Source: Peromyscus leucopus
Lineage: Eukaryota; Chordata; Mammalia; Rodentia; Cricetidae
DNA length: 64,000 nucleotides
Direction of reading: 5' to 3'
Assembly (NCBI RefSeq): GCF_004664715.2
Contig: NC_051065.1
Coordinates: forward strand, 148,301,596-148,365,595
Part shown: positions 1 to 11,744 of the stretch, piece after piece
How the letters are laid out: each line of letters begins with the position of its first letter
How positions within the stretch are numbered: position 1 is the stretch's first letter
Notes under the pieces: generated by a model
Told to the model about the DNA's origin: nothing
Database searches by the model: none
What the model saw: the letters and a program-made list of their open reading frames with translations, nothing else
Position numbers and translations under genes: made by a program

Positions 1-2258
1 GTAGGGGTGCCTCCCACCTCAGTTAATGCAATCTGGGAAATCCCTCACAGGCATGCGCCGATGTTAACCGTCTGGTTAACAATACAGCAATACAGATCAG
101 TGGAACCCTGAAGCAGCAGGCCATTATTAGCAGTCCAGTGAGAAGTATCCCAGAACCAGCAATATCACAGCACTGAAATGATTTCTCATGTAGATGCTGT
201 AACCTTAATAGACTGAGTCTGGGGTTGCCATGATTTTAAGGAGTAAAAGTCATTTTTGGATCCTGTTTTTTAGAAGACATATCTGTTGAAGATTAAGTAG
301 ATTGAATGTCTTATGAAATGACCCATGATTTGAGACTCTAACACAGCACAGTCAAAAAGGAATAAGGAGTTGATAGTTGATGAAGTTAGCCTAATTAAAC
401 CAGTAAATAGAAAGCCACCCTTCATGGTAAGATACTTGAGTATAACAAAAAGCACTAAAGGCATCAAATTTCTTCAGAGTTCTGAAGACTAATAAACAAT
501 CAGTAAATGTCAACTTCCTTATTAAAGATGACCTTTGACAGGTTCAGGGGTTTTTGCTTGTTTATGGCAGTTCCCTATAGTCACCTCCAGTTACACAGGA
601 AGACTAGATTGAGGGCAAGGCCTCATTAGGTAGGTGGCAACAGCTCTCTTAGCTTGTTTATGACATTGATACATGTATGGATAGAAGAGTGCTAATGAAA
701 CCCTGGTAGTCAAGAGAGAGTTCTGAGGAAAAGATAACAACGGAAAGGAAAAAGCAGTAGACAGGAATGCTTTTGGAGAGCAGAGAGAACAGACTTCATG
801 TGCAGGTAAGCCCACCAATCTGAGCAGGTTGCCCATTGGATGCTTTAGTACTGCTTGGGTAGAAGTGGCCTGACTAGTATGCGGGAGGAATCCTCATTGG
901 ACCTGTGCAAAGGGTCAGGATTGCTAGAGGCTGTAAGTCTCATGTACTAGTTGCATCCACTTTTCTTTGAAGACACTGGGTATTATATCCCCATGGCAAC
1001 CATGTTCCACTCCTTAACACTACAGAGACCTACTTCACACATTTAAGGAACCTTTTCATGATTTCATGGTTCGCTGAAATTTCTTGTGTCATTACCACTG
1101 ACATGTTTTGTGCTTTTAGAATTTGCCTCATACAGTTCAATTTGTAAGGCCTACTCAGATTTAGCAATGTCTCCCAATCATTGAATATAAAGAAATGTTG
1201 AAGCAGTGTTTCTGGGTGGGTTGTGGTACCTCCACCAGGTAGTGTTAGCTTCCTAATAACAAGTGATGAGAAGTGTAGGCACATTTATTTTATAGGGTGT
1301 GTTCCAGCATACCTTGACCACTGGCCTTCTAAAAATATTAGAGGAATGGCGGAATCCTACATCTTTGTAGACTTTACATCTACAAAGAACACATCTCATA
1401 CTCATTCTACCCAGTTAGCACATCACAGAATGGATTTTATAATCCATTATCCAAGGAGCTTAATGTCCCAAGAATTCCTGAAACAACAGATAGTACTGAT
1501 TCCTGTATATTCTGGTCTTTCCAGAATTAATTTGTCTTTCCGAATTTTGTGTCTTGGTACCTCCTTGCATCATCAGTCTTGTGCTTTGGGCGATTATTAG
1601 TGAAAGAAAGGTTACTGAGACACAAGCATTGAGTGATATAGCAGCCAGCTAGTGAAGCAAGATAACTACCCTCCCGAGGAAACAGGTAGTATGCACAGCA
1701 TTGGTATGCAACTAAAAGGAGCCGCTTAGGGTTGGACAGCAGGATAGCATAAGATTTTGTCTTGCTACACAGATGTGTGCAACTTAAAACTTGGGAGATG
1801 GAGTGTAGTTCTATGGTAAGGTGCATACTTCACTTGTACCAGGGGTCTCATTCTCAATGTTCCAAAAATAAAATTTAGGAAATGTTGACTCCTGAGATAT
1901 TCCGTTTAATACTTTTAGACCAGTTGATTATGGTTAACCAAAACTGTAGATGGTTGAAGGGATGTTTTGTGGGACATACTTGAATATCACTGATGTAAAG
2001 ATAACGCATCCCCAGGACAAAACTAAATAGTCTATGCCCCAGGGGTGGGAACATTTCTGGTTCTCTTTCTTGATAGAAAAAACAAATCCCAGATTTACTA
2101 AATCAAAGGCTATATGTGTTTTTATATAACTGGGACCTAATATTACCCTGTTCTGTGCAGTTCCTGGCTCTGATTGAATCAACAAATTGGCCTTTGGGTA
2201 CTGAAGTAGATCCCAAAAGTAGAAGCTAGAAGCCAGCTAGCCAACTGCATTCCTTATC
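1..2258. other. Intergenic DNA, no gene recognised
   Basis: I see no convincing exon or recent transposon here. The first ~80 bases resemble a common rodent dispersed repeat. Short ORFs on both strands (for example 1223-1600 plus and 1527-1826 minus) overlap each other and match nothing I recognise. In other mammals the gene upstream of A2ML1 is RIMKLB, which has a long 3' UTR; I could not recognise any of its coding sequence here. Confidence 0.5.
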
Positions 2259-2272
2259 ATTTATTTTATTTT

Positions 2273-2446
2273 ATTTTTTTTTAAGATTTATTTATTATGT
2301 ATACAGTATTCTGCCTACACACCAGAAGAGGGCACCAGATCTCATTACAGATGGTTGTGAGCCACCATGTGGTTGCTGGGAATTGAACTCAGGTCCTCGG
2401 GAAGAACAGTCAGTGCTCTCAACCTCTGAGCCATCTCTCCAGCCCC
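2273..2446 (-). repeat. B2 SINE
   Basis: Reverse-strand B2: the T-run and 'aagatttatttatt' tail come first, then the 'gttgtgagccaccatgtgg' body, ending with 'ccatctctccagcccc', the complement of the B2 5' end. An A/T-rich direct repeat like 'atttattttatttt' occurs on both sides, as expected for an insertion-site duplication. Confidence 0.93.
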
Positions 2447-2456
2447 ATTTATTTTA

Positions 2457-2588
2457 TTTTTGAGACAGAGTCTCATTGTGTATCTCAAGCTGGTCTGGAC
2501 CTGGTTCCATAGACCAAGCTGACCTCAGACTCACAGAGATCTGCCTCCAGAGTGCTGGGATTAAAGGTAGGTACCAATGTACCTGGCA
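2457..2588 (-). repeat. B1 SINE (diverged)
   Basis: Reverse-strand B1 with 'gagacagagtctcattgtg', 'gaccaagctgacctc' and 'gtgctgggattaaagg' blocks. It is diverged, so it is an older copy. It abuts the preceding B2. Confidence 0.85.
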
Positions 2589-2762
2589 AAATTTTATTTT
2601 TTGTCAAGACCTTTAAAATAAGGGGTTGGAAAAACTTGGTGGTTTAAGAGCAACTGCTGCTCTTGCAGAAACTCTGTTTCTAGCAGAAATAGCAGGTGAC
2701 TTACAGCCACTTGTAACTCCTAATTCATAGAATCAGATGACACCCACTTCTGGCCTTCACGG

Positions 2763-2764
<2 letters not shown>

Positions 2765-2847
<83 letters not shown>
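2765..2847. repeat. (TC)n(AC)n compound microsatellite
   Basis: About 80 bases of pure CT dinucleotides switching to CA dinucleotides. Confidence 0.97.
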
Positions 2848-2849
<2 letters not shown>

Positions 2850-2904
2850 TTATTTTTCAAGACAGGGTTTTTCTGTGTAACAGCCCTGGCTGTCCTGGAA
2901 CTCT

Positions 2905-3071
2905 TTTTTTTTTTTTTTTTTTGGTTTTTCGAGACAGGGTTTCTCTGTGTAGCTTTGCGCCTTTCCTGGAACTCACTTGGTAGTCCAGGCTGGCCTCGAA
3001 CTCACAGAGATCCGCCTGGCTCTGCCTCCCGAGTGCTAGGATTAAAGGTGTGCGCCACCACCGCCCGGCTA
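2905..3071 (-). repeat. Young B1 SINE inserted in an older B1/B2 composite
   Basis: Full-length reverse-strand B1 with an 18-base T tail. It is flanked by the 12-base direct repeat 'tcctggaactct' at 2893-2904 and 3072-3083. The interrupted host is an older B1 fragment (about 2858-2904) whose other side continues into a B2 end ('ccatctctccagcccc', to 3110). Confidence 0.93.
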
Positions 3072-3285
3072 TCCTGGAACTCTTAACCACTGAACCATCT
3101 CTCCAGCCCCGGGAACAGATTTCTTTAAAAGACCCAATTTCTGTTCTTTTGGATAAATACCTTAAAGTGCAATTGCTGGACCATTTAGTAGTTGTATTTT
3201 TAATATGGGAGTGGGGAAGGGAACTCTGTATTCTCTACACTGTAGCCCCACTGTTTCTCAGTGAGCTTTCTTGTTTGGTTTTGGT

Positions 3286-3430
3286 TTTGTTTTTCAAGAC
3301 AGGGTTTCTCTGTGTAGTCCTGGCTGTCCTGGAACTCTCTGTAGACCAGGCTGGCCTCGAACTCACAGAGATCTGCCTGCCTCTGCCTCCCAAGAGCTGG
3401 GATTAAAGGTGTGCACCACCACTGCCTGGC
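3286..3430 (-). repeat. B1 SINE
   Basis: Reverse-strand B1: 'caagacagggtttctctg', 'gtagaccaggctggcctcg', 'gctgggattaaaggtgtg' and a closing 'actgcctggc'. Confidence 0.93.
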
Positions 3431-3540
3431 ATCAATGAGTTTTCTTACAGGATGCTTTAGGACTTACATAGACACAATTTTCAGTAGAAGAGACTATATT
3501 AAAGTACATAGTTGTTACTTCTGTTGGTCTTACTCTAGAG

Positions 3541-3753
3541 CAGAGATTCTCAACCTATGGTTCGCGACCCCACAACACTTTCACAGAGGTCACCTAAGAC
3601 CATCAGAAAATACAGATACTTACATTGCACGTCATAACAGTAGCAAAATTACAGTTTTGAAGTAACAATGAAAATAATTTTATGCTGGGGGGTCACCACA
3701 ACATGAGGAACTGTATTAAAGGATCGTAGCATTAGGAAGGTTGAGAACCACAA
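3541..3753 (-). mobile_element. URR1-type hAT-Charlie DNA transposon
   Basis: Starts 'cagagattctcaacc' and ends 'ggttgagaaccac', giving inverted ends. The interior has the rodent URR1 hallmarks: a GACCC-rich block, 'cagtagcaaaattacag' and 'ggggtcaccacaacatgagg'. An 8-base flank 'ctctagag' (3533-3540) recurs with one mismatch as 'atctagag' (3753-3760), which fits the 8-base target duplication of hAT elements. Non-autonomous and without coding capacity. Confidence 0.88.
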
Positions 3754-4295
3754 TCTAGAGGAAATCACTGTTTAGCATTTTCTTTTCTATTTTTCAGCAT
3801 ATTTATGTTTCTTTATCTTTCTAAGACAATATCTCATGCATCCTACATAGCAGAGGCTGGCTTTGAGCACTTAGTCTAGTTGGCGTCACCTCTCAGATGC
3901 TTGTGTCACATGTGTAGCACTAGGCTGGATTGTTTCGTATTTCTTCCTTGTAAGTGTGGGTGTTTTTGAGGCAGGGTCTAATGTAAATGTAGCCAAAGCC
4001 GGCCTCAAATTCCCTACATAGTTGAGGATGCACTTGAACTTCCCTTCTGTTTCCATCTCCTGAGAGCTGGGGTGCAGGTGTGCACCCCACACCTGTATGG
4101 AATATTCCTTAAACCAATTGAATCATTATAAAAGCAGTGTTCCATAGCTTGTCTCTTGAATATTTTGTCCTACAAGCAGGTATACTGCTCTCTCAACATT
4201 TTAAACAGCATGTGATGGTCATATTTGCTTCTATTATAATTTACCTTGTCCTAGCTACATGTAGTATCATACTCTTTTAGTAAAACTCCCTCTTT

Positions 4296-4444
4296 TTCAT
4301 TTTTCGAGACAGGGTTTCTCTGTGTAGCTTTGCGCCTTTCCTGGATCTCACTCTGTAGACCAGGCTGGCCTTGAACTCATAAAGATCCGCCTGCCTCTGC
4401 CTCCCGAGTGCTGGGACTAAAGACGTGCACCCCCACCGCCCGGT
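4296..4444 (-). repeat. B1 SINE with target-site duplication
   Basis: Reverse-strand B1 of the 'gctttgcgcctttcctgg' subtype. The flanking direct repeat at 4280-4295 and 4445-4460 is 16 bases with one mismatch, so the insertion is fairly recent. Confidence 0.94.
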
Positions 4445-4460
4445 GTAAAACTTCCTCTTT

Positions 4461-5478
4461 GCTTAAATCTTTGTTATTTTTAGATGCATCCAAATAATTC
4501 TAATATAAGAACATTAGCTTTACTTAGAGTCTTTAGGGTGACCAATTGAAAATTATTTGAACACATTACCATTATTGGAGAAATTCCTTGTGGTTAGGAT
4601 TCTGTACACTTATATTTGAAAAACAGCACCTGGAAAGCTGTGGAGAGTAACAAGGATCATACCATAGTGAGGTTACAACTTGAAAATGGTCATATGGTCA
4701 GTTATCAGAATTGGCAGAAAAGATACGGGTTAAAAAAAAAAGATTGCTTCTTTTCTCTACCAACACAGTCAGGAATTGTCCTGGGATCTGGCCCAACACA
4801 GCTGGAGGATAATGGATGTGACAGGAGTTAAGAACTGCCAAGTCTAATTAATATCTAGCGGCTGTAAAGTACCAACAGAAAGAGTAAAGTCATTTGCACT
4901 TGTTTAATAAAATCAATTGAATATTTGAACACACACTTGGGGGATATAATCCAACCTCATATTTAGTGTAACTATAGGATATGAGATCATAATGAAAGCC
5001 TGAAGGAAAGAAAGGCTGCCAAGAATTCAATGCAATTTAGTTCCAAAGCCATTTTTATAGTCTTAAATATTTTCACTCCATTCCCCTATTCCATCCCTAA
5101 CTCTACAAGATAATTCATTTGAGTGAGAACACAATGCTAAGATCAGCCAGTCAAAAGTAACATGTGTTTGTGTTAAATATTTGTTGGCCACAATGAACAA
5201 ATTCAGTTTATGTTTCATCTTAGGGGTCATGATAATTCTAGACCATTTCATGTATAGAATCTCTGAGAACGAACCTGAAGTCTAAATCTAAGTGGCGTCT
5301 GGTCTGACTGAACAGAGCCAACTCTTGGTAGCATAAATACAGCGTTCTTGGGGTTCCCAGCTTGACAAGTTCCTAATGAAGCCAGTTAAGTGTACTCTGT
5401 CTTTGTTAAACTGACCTAACTATTTGACAGATCTATTGGGTAAATTCCAGTTAGAGCTGAGTCTAAATTTCAGCTTTA
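4461..5478. other. Intergenic DNA, nothing recognised
   Basis: No SINE, LINE or exon-like sequence recognised. The 71-codon ORF at 4616-4831 has no features I can name. Confidence 0.45.
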
Positions 5479-5601
5479 GCTGGGCATGGTGGTGCACACC
5501 TTTAATTCTAGCACTCAGAGGCAGGAAGAGCTCTGAGTTCCAAGCCAGCCTGGTCCACAGTAGTAAGTTTCTGGACAGCCAAAGCTACATAGTGAGACCA
5601 T
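5479..5601 (+). repeat. B1 SINE
   Basis: Plus-strand B1: 'gctgggcatggtggtgcac', 'agccagcctggtccac' and a short A-rich tail. Confidence 0.88.
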
Positions 5602-5939
5602 AAAATAAAATAAAATAACAAAATAAATAAAGGGTGAAATGGAATTTTGTCTATATCGGAATATACCCACACACATATAAAACAAAATAAAAACAGACAT
5701 TTTGCAGAAAAAAATGGACCTGGCTACATGATAACTGACATATAGAGGGTTAACAGAAGTTAGAAAGCTGGGCACATGTTTGGAGAACTGTGGGAAACTT
5801 GCTGTATTCTGTAGTTAAGGGGATATAGACAGAAGTGCAGTTTTGCAGAGGCAAGGACAAGGAAATTGTTTAGATTGTACTAGCGATTAGTTACCAAGAT
5901 GTCCTTCCACCCTTTTCCTATATTAAAATTTTATTGCAA

Positions 5940-6105
5940 GAATTTAAATTATTTTAATTTTATATGTGTGGATGTTTTGACTGCATGCCTATGTCTGTAC
6001 ACCTCATGTATGCAGTGTCTGAGGAGGCCAGAAGAGGGCGTCAGGTCCCCTGGAACTGGAGTTACAGATGGTTCTGCCTAGCCATGTGGGTGCTGGGAGG
6101 GATCA
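5940..6105 (-). repeat. B2-related SINE (diverged)
   Basis: Reverse-strand B2 family features: 'tgcatgcctatgtctgtac', 'ggaggccagaagagggcg', 'ctggaactggagttacag' and 'catgtgggtgctggga'. The 5' end of the element is lost. Confidence 0.85.
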
Positions 6106-7230
6106 AGAACATTACTTACTCATGATTAAGGAACCTAGAGGGTGCTTTGCACTAATCTGCCCTGAAATCAACAGACTGAGAAAGTAAACGGAAGTAGGCA
6201 TGCCCCAGTGTCTGTTCATGGGCAAAACTGGCCTCATTCTGCACCTTCCAGTCCTGCAGCAACACCGTATCCTGTGTGTTTGTTTCCCAGGAACTTCATG
6301 AGAAGTCTGGCTAGAGAAAGGAAGAGAAGCTTTCCTGTGGTGACTTAAGACTCCCATCACTGAAAAAGGAGGGTCAGAAGCCAAAGCAGAAACCATTACC
6401 TCTGCCCAATGCTTTCTCTTTGCTCATAGTTCAAACTTAAGGGGAGTATGAAGTCATGTCCTCAAACTGGGAGCAGCGGACATTACCCATGTGCTACCCC
6501 ATGCCTACAGAGAATAAACTTCCCAGAAGTCTGAGGACATGCTATTTTGTTGACTCCCACGGACTATCAGCCAGGTCAGGAGACAGCTTCTAGCATTATA
6601 CTTGTGATGACTCCTAACGGAAGTTTTCTACAGCCCCCGTGTTTCATTTCTCAACAGTCCACTGATCTCAGGTCTGCTCTAAGGACTACCATTGGTCTGA
6701 TAAACTAATAGAGTTTGTCCCAAGAAAACAAATGCATTTCAGGGAGTGTAACAAAGACTTAAGTTCAAAGGTATATTAAAGCCCAGAAAGCTACTATAGA
6801 GTCTGGGAGAAGGTCAGAGCTGGGGCACGAGTGCATTCTGGGTAGACAGTAATGACCCCAGGACTAGGTTAAGGGTGCACACAGGCTGGGTTTTCAAAAC
6901 TCAGGGAAAGCCCGAGACTCAAGGAAGTAGGTAATATGCTTAGGAGTTGCTCTATAGAGAATATAGAGAACTCTATATCTGGAGTTCTACAGATATAGAG
7001 GCAGATGGATTAGAGGGTCATAGTAAAGTAGACTGAAGAATGATGCCAGAATCCAGTGGATGAGGAGACCAGGTTTGTGCTAACTCAGGGAAACTGGCAG
7101 TGGACTCTTAAAAGATGAACTTACAACTCTTAGTTACCAGTCACATAGAAGAAAATAGCATCTCAGCCACCCTACAATTTAGTCCTCTTCTAAACATCGT
7201 ATCCATCCTCCATTGAAAGAAGGGATGTGA
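6106..7230. other. Intergenic DNA, nothing recognised
   Basis: About 1.1 kb without a recognised repeat or exon. It contains a short local palindromic patch around 6950-7000 built from 'atagag' and 'tctatat' motifs. Confidence 0.4.
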
Positions 7231-7400
7231 GGGGCTGGGGAGATGGCTCATAGTTAACAGCATGTACTGCTCTTGCAGAGGACTTGATTTGGGTTACCAG
7301 CACCCATGTTGGGTGGCTCACAACAGCCTGTAACTCCAGGTATAGGGTATCTGACACACTGACCTCTGATTAACACATGCAAATGATGGAAATTTTTAAA
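7231..7400 (+). repeat. B2 SINE
   Basis: Begins 'ggggctggggagatggctc', continues with 'gctcttgcagaggac' and 'agcacccatgttgggtggc'; this is the tRNA-derived B2 head in sense orientation. Confidence 0.92.
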
Positions 7401-7420
7401 ATCTTAAAAACAACAACAGT

Positions 7421-7580
7421 GGCCGGGCATCAGTGGTGCACGCCTTTAATCCCAGCACTTGAGAGGTAGAACCAGTGATCTCTGTGAGTTTGAGGTCAGC
7501 CTGGTCTACAGAGCGAGATCTAGGATAGGCACCAAAACTACATAGAGAAACCCTGTCTCAAAAAATAAAACAAACAAAAA
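7421..7580 (+). repeat. B1 SINE
   Basis: Plus-strand B1 ('ggccgggcatcagtggtgc', 'gcctttaatcccagcac', 'gagaaaccctgtctca') with an A-rich tail. Confidence 0.92.
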
Positions 7581-7840
7581 CAAAAACAACAACAGTGGTT
7601 TGAACAAAAGGACTCAGCCAACAAAGTGAACCAGATGTGCAAGTTCCAGCATAGAAATATAAGCAACATGGAAAACAACAGTAACATGCCCCTCTCCCAA
7701 ATTACTAGCTCTCTAGCAATTCACCCAATGAAAGTGACCTGGAAGAACTTCTGAATAATTAAAAAAAAAAATGACTACAACTGTTTTCAAACAACTCAAA
7801 GAAGATATGAATATACACCAGAGAACAAAACTCAAGCTGA

Positions 7841-7934
7841 GGATTGGGGATTTAGCTCAGTGGTAGAGCACTTGCTTAGCAAGTGCAAGGCCCTGGGTTC
7901 GGTCCTCAGCTCTGGAAAAAACAAACAAAAAAAC
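7841..7934 (+). repeat. ID SINE (BC1/tRNA-Ala derived) with target-site duplication
   Basis: 'ggggatttagctcagtggta' followed by 'gcaaggccctgggttcgg' and an A-rich tail is the ID core. The 10-base repeat 'ctcaagctga' flanks it at 7831-7840 and 7935-7944. The A/B-box region is tRNA-like but this is a SINE, not a tRNA gene. Confidence 0.96.
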
Positions 7935-7978
7935 CTCAAGCTGAATGAAATAAGGTGGTCCATTCAAGATACATAAAT

Positions 7979-8110
7979 AGCCAGGCAGTGGCACTCAGGA
8001 GGGGAGACATCCAGATCTCTTGAGTTTGAGGTCAGCCTAGTCTATAGAGCAAGTTCCAGGACAGCCAGGATTACACAGAAAAACCCTGTCTTGAGAAAAA
8101 GAAAAAGAAA
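7979..8110 (+). repeat. B1 SINE (partial)
   Basis: Plus-strand B1 with an internal deletion in the left half: 'ccaggcagtgg', then 'gagtttgaggtcagcc' and 'cacagaaaaaccctgtctt', A-rich tail. Confidence 0.85.
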
Positions 8111-8524
8111 CAGAAACAAACAAAAAACCCCAAACAAAGACACAAAAATAGAGTTCAATAAAGAGAGAGAACTGCTAGAGGAAAGCCAAACTGAAGTGAT
8201 GCTGGAAATGAATACCTCAATAAAACAAACATAGGCCTCCCTCGTTTGGCAGCTTCGTGTATAATAGATCATGTGGAAACAGTGTTAGGGATGGAAGACA
8301 AAATAGAGGAATTGGATCACTTGACCTTCAATCATTGACCTTCACTAAGTGATCCAAAATGATACATTTACAAAGAAATGTGAACAGAACATTTGGGATA
8401 TAGTTTAAAACAAAACAAACTTTCAACTTATGGGCATAGATGAAGAAGATAACATTAAAGGCATACAGAATATTTTCAATAAAACCATAGAAGAAAAGTT
8501 CTCACAAGTAAAGAAAGAGCTGTC

Positions 8525-9268
8525 TATCTGTGGTAGTTTGAATGTAATTGACCCCCATAATCTCACAGGGAGTGAAAGAGTGAACACTATTAGGAGTTGG
8601 GGCTTTGTTGGAATGGGTATGGCCTTGGAGGAAATGTGTCACTATGAGGGTGGGCTTTGAGGTTTCCCATGTTTAGGATACTGCCGGGTTTGTTGGTTGA
8701 CATTCTGTTGCCTATAAGATATAGGACTTTTAGTTGTAGCACCATGTCTGCCTGCACGCTTGCCATGCATCCCCACCATGACAATAGACTGAACCTCTGA
8801 AACTGTTAGCAAGCTGCTGTGGAACAGTCTTTGTACACTGTATATATGTATTACTCTCATTGGTTAATAAAGAGATAACTGGCCTATAGCTGGGCAGGAA
8901 GAGATTGTGTGGGAGAGCTAGACTAGGAGGCTGCTGGGAAGAAGGGCAGAGTCTCAAGGAGATGCAGATAATGCAGGAGATAAACATGCCATACTGAGGT
9001 AAGGTACCGAGCCATGTGGTAGAACATAGATAAAATATGATGTCAAAGCTAGTTGGTAACAAGCCTAAGCTATTGGCCAAGCATTTATAATTAATAATAA
9101 GTCTCTGTGTGGTTATTTGGGAGCAGCTGGCAGGACAGAGCTGACTGGCAGTCTGAAGAAAAACTCCACCTACAGCAAGCCCCTTCAATTAAATGTTTTC
9201 ATTTATAAGCGTTTGCTGTGGTTATGGTGTCTTTTCACAGCAATAAAAACCCCAACTAAGATACCATT
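8525..9268 (+). repeat. Rodent dispersed repeat, split by an LTR
   Basis: A dispersed rodent repeat I recognise but cannot name with certainty: 'gtggtagtttgaatgtaatt', then 'caccatgtctgcctgcacg', then 'acctctgaaactgt', then 'gtggttatggtgtcttttcac', ending 'aaccccaactaagat'. The inner part 8815-9174 is a separate LTR inserted later. A second copy of this family lies inverted at 11745-12095. Confidence 0.75.
8815..9174 (+). mobile_element. Solo LTR with 6-bp target-site duplication
   Basis: 360-base element starting TG and ending CA ('tgctgtggaacag' to 'ctccacctaca'), flanked by the direct repeat 'gcaagc' at 8809-8814 and 9175-9180. It has an AATAAA in 'ggttaataaagag'. Related copies are at 9749-10101, 20461-20802 and 26460-26798. 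No internal retroviral sequence adjoins it, so it is a solo LTR formed by recombination. Family name uncertain (ERV2/mys-like is a guess). Confidence 0.88.
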
Positions 9269-9748
9269 CAAATATAAGAGGCCAGCAGAACATCATATAC
9301 TCACGATCAGAGAAGAAGCTACCCATGACGTATTATAGTAAGATTACTAAAAACACAGAATAAAGAAAGACTATTAAAAGTTTCAAGAGAGAAAAACCAA
9401 GACACTTATAAAGACAGGCCCATGAGAGTAACACCTTATTATTAAATAGAAACTTTTAAAGCCAAAAGTTCCTGGAAAGATGTATTCCATGTTCTGAAAG
9501 ACCACAGCTATCAACCCAGCTATTCTACCCAGCAAAACTATCTGTTAAAGCTGAAGGAGAAATAAAAACTTTACATCACAAAAACAAATTAAAGGAATGA
9601 CCCATAAACTATCTCTACAGAGAATACCAAAGGAATTCTTTGGACTGAAGAGAAAGATAGATACTATCAAGGGGCCATAAAGTGTAAATAAACAATTCCA
9701 GATCTGTTAATCAAGAGAAATCTAAGAAAACATGTAGTAGTACTTTCT

Positions 9749-10101
9749 TGTCAGCTGTCAGGCCCCAGATAATGACACGGAGACTTATTGTTAATTATGA
9801 AAACAAAACAAAACAAAAAACTTTTGCTTAGGCTTGTTACCAGCTAGCTCTTAAAACTTAAATTAACCCATTTCTATTAATTCATGTTCTGTCATGTGAC
9901 TTTTTACCTCTCTTCCATTCTGTATATCTGACTTGCTCTGCATCTTGTTGGCACTGTGCTTCTTATGTACCTAGATTCATCCGAGTTCCACTTTCTCCCC
10001 AGAAGCCCTGACTATTCTCTCTTGCCTAGCTATCGACCATTCAGATCTTTATTAAACCAGTCACAGCAATACATTTTCACACAGTGTACAAATATCCTAC
10101 A
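9749..10101 (-). mobile_element. Solo LTR, same family, antisense
   Basis: Reads in reverse relative to the 8815 copy: 'gataatgacacggagactta' at the left and 'ctttattaaaccagtcac' near the right, ending 'atcctaca'. It interrupts the LINE between its ORF1-like and ORF2-like parts. The left boundary is uncertain by several bases and I see no clear target duplication. Confidence 0.8.
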
Positions 10102-10929
10102 ATAAGAACACCACAAAATTACAGGAATCAAGGCATAACCTTGGATAATAACTCTGAATAGCAATGGTCTCAATTACCAATTAAAAAGAAATAGACTAAC
10201 AGATTGGATTAGAAAAGAGGATCCATCTTTTTGCTTCCTCCAAAAAAATTACATCTCAGTGTGAATGATAGATATTATCACCTTAGAGTAAAAGTTGAAA
10301 AACAGTATTCCGAGTGAATGGAAGCAAGAATGCAGGAATGGCTAGTCTAATGTCTGATAAAATAGACCCAACTAAAGCTAATCAGCAGAGAAAAGGAAGG
10401 TTATTATATATTCATTAGAGGAGTGATAAACCAAGATGATATTAACAGTTCTAAACACATATGCAATAAATACAGGTGTACCATCAAACAATAACTACTT
10501 GTTGTAAAACCACAGGTTAACCTCAATACAGCAATAGTGGATGACTTCAGTACTCCTTTTTACCAACAGACAGCTTGTTCAGACAAAAACAAAATAGAGA
10601 AATACTGGAATTAAATGATATCATAAACCAAATGAACCTAACAGAAATGCATAGAACCTTCCACCAAAATACTGAAGAATACACATTATGTTCAGCAGCA
10701 AATTTGGAACTTTCTCCAAAATTGACACATATTAGGGTACAAAGAAAAATCTCAACAAATACATGGAAATTGTAATAACTTCCTATAATCTGTTTGATCA
10801 CAACAGAATAAAACTGTATACCAACAGATATAGAAATCACCAAAAGTTGAAAAAAAAAACAACTTATAGAAACTAAATAATGTGCTACTGAATAAAAATT
10901 GGGTCACTTAAGAAATAAAAAAATTCCTG

Positions 10930-11077
10930 GACTTGAATGAAAATGAAGAGAATACCAAAATCTTTGGAAAATAATGAAAGCAGTTCTAAGAGGAAAGCAT
11001 ATTGACTTGAATGAAAATGAAGAGAATACCAAAATCTTTGGAAAATAGTGAAAGCAGTTCTAAGAGGAAAGCATATA
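10930..11077 (+). repeat. 74-bp tandem duplication inside the LINE
   Basis: Positions 10930-11003 are repeated directly at 11004-11077. The copies differ by one internal substitution (aata versus atag) plus the final base. A local duplication, much younger than the surrounding LINE. Confidence 0.95.
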
Positions 11078-11744
11078 ACACTAAGTGCCTACATAAAGAA
11101 ATTGAGATATATAAAATGAATAACTTAATGATACACATAAGGCCTTGGAAAAACAAGAACAAACCCAAACCCAAAGCAACAGATGGGAAGGCATCATCAG
11201 AATCAGTGCACAAATTAGTGAGTGACATTACAAGAGATAACAGTGAAATTCAGGAAATCATAAAGACATGCCTCAAAAACCTCTATCCCATGAATTGGGA
11301 AAGCTAAAAGAAATAGATGAACTTCTACAACATAGAACATACCGAAATTACAACAAGAAGAAATAAATGATTTAAGCAAATCCATAACCAGCAAAAAGAT
11401 TGAAGCAGCAATAAAAGTTTCCCAACTAATAAAAGCTTGTGAACAGATGGATTCACTACAGAATTTTATCAGCACTTCAAAGAAGAATTAACACCAATAC
11501 TATTTGAGTTATTCCATGAAACAGAAAAAGGAAGGTGCCCCAATTCTCGTTAACGTGATACCAAAAACAGATAAAGACAACAATGAAAGAAAATTCCAGA
11601 CCAAGCTTCCTGATAAATGCAGATGCAAAAATTCTCAACAAAATACTGGCAAACCTAATTAATTTAATTAAGATCACCGAAAAAGATTACTCATCACAAC
11701 CAAGTTGACTTTATTCCCAAAAAGCAAGGATGGCTTAATATATA

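Noticed and set aside
1..7000. Rimklb 3' UTR or coding exons, expected from mammalian synteny
   Set aside because: I could not recognise any Rimklb coding sequence; a UTR cannot be identified from sequence alone here. A search with a rodent Rimklb mRNA would decide.
7841..7934. Possible tRNA gene ('ttagctcagtggta' A box, 'ggttcggtcc' B box)
   Set aside because: A-tail plus target-site duplication and lack of an acceptor stem identify an ID SINE; the same holds for 30765-30852.
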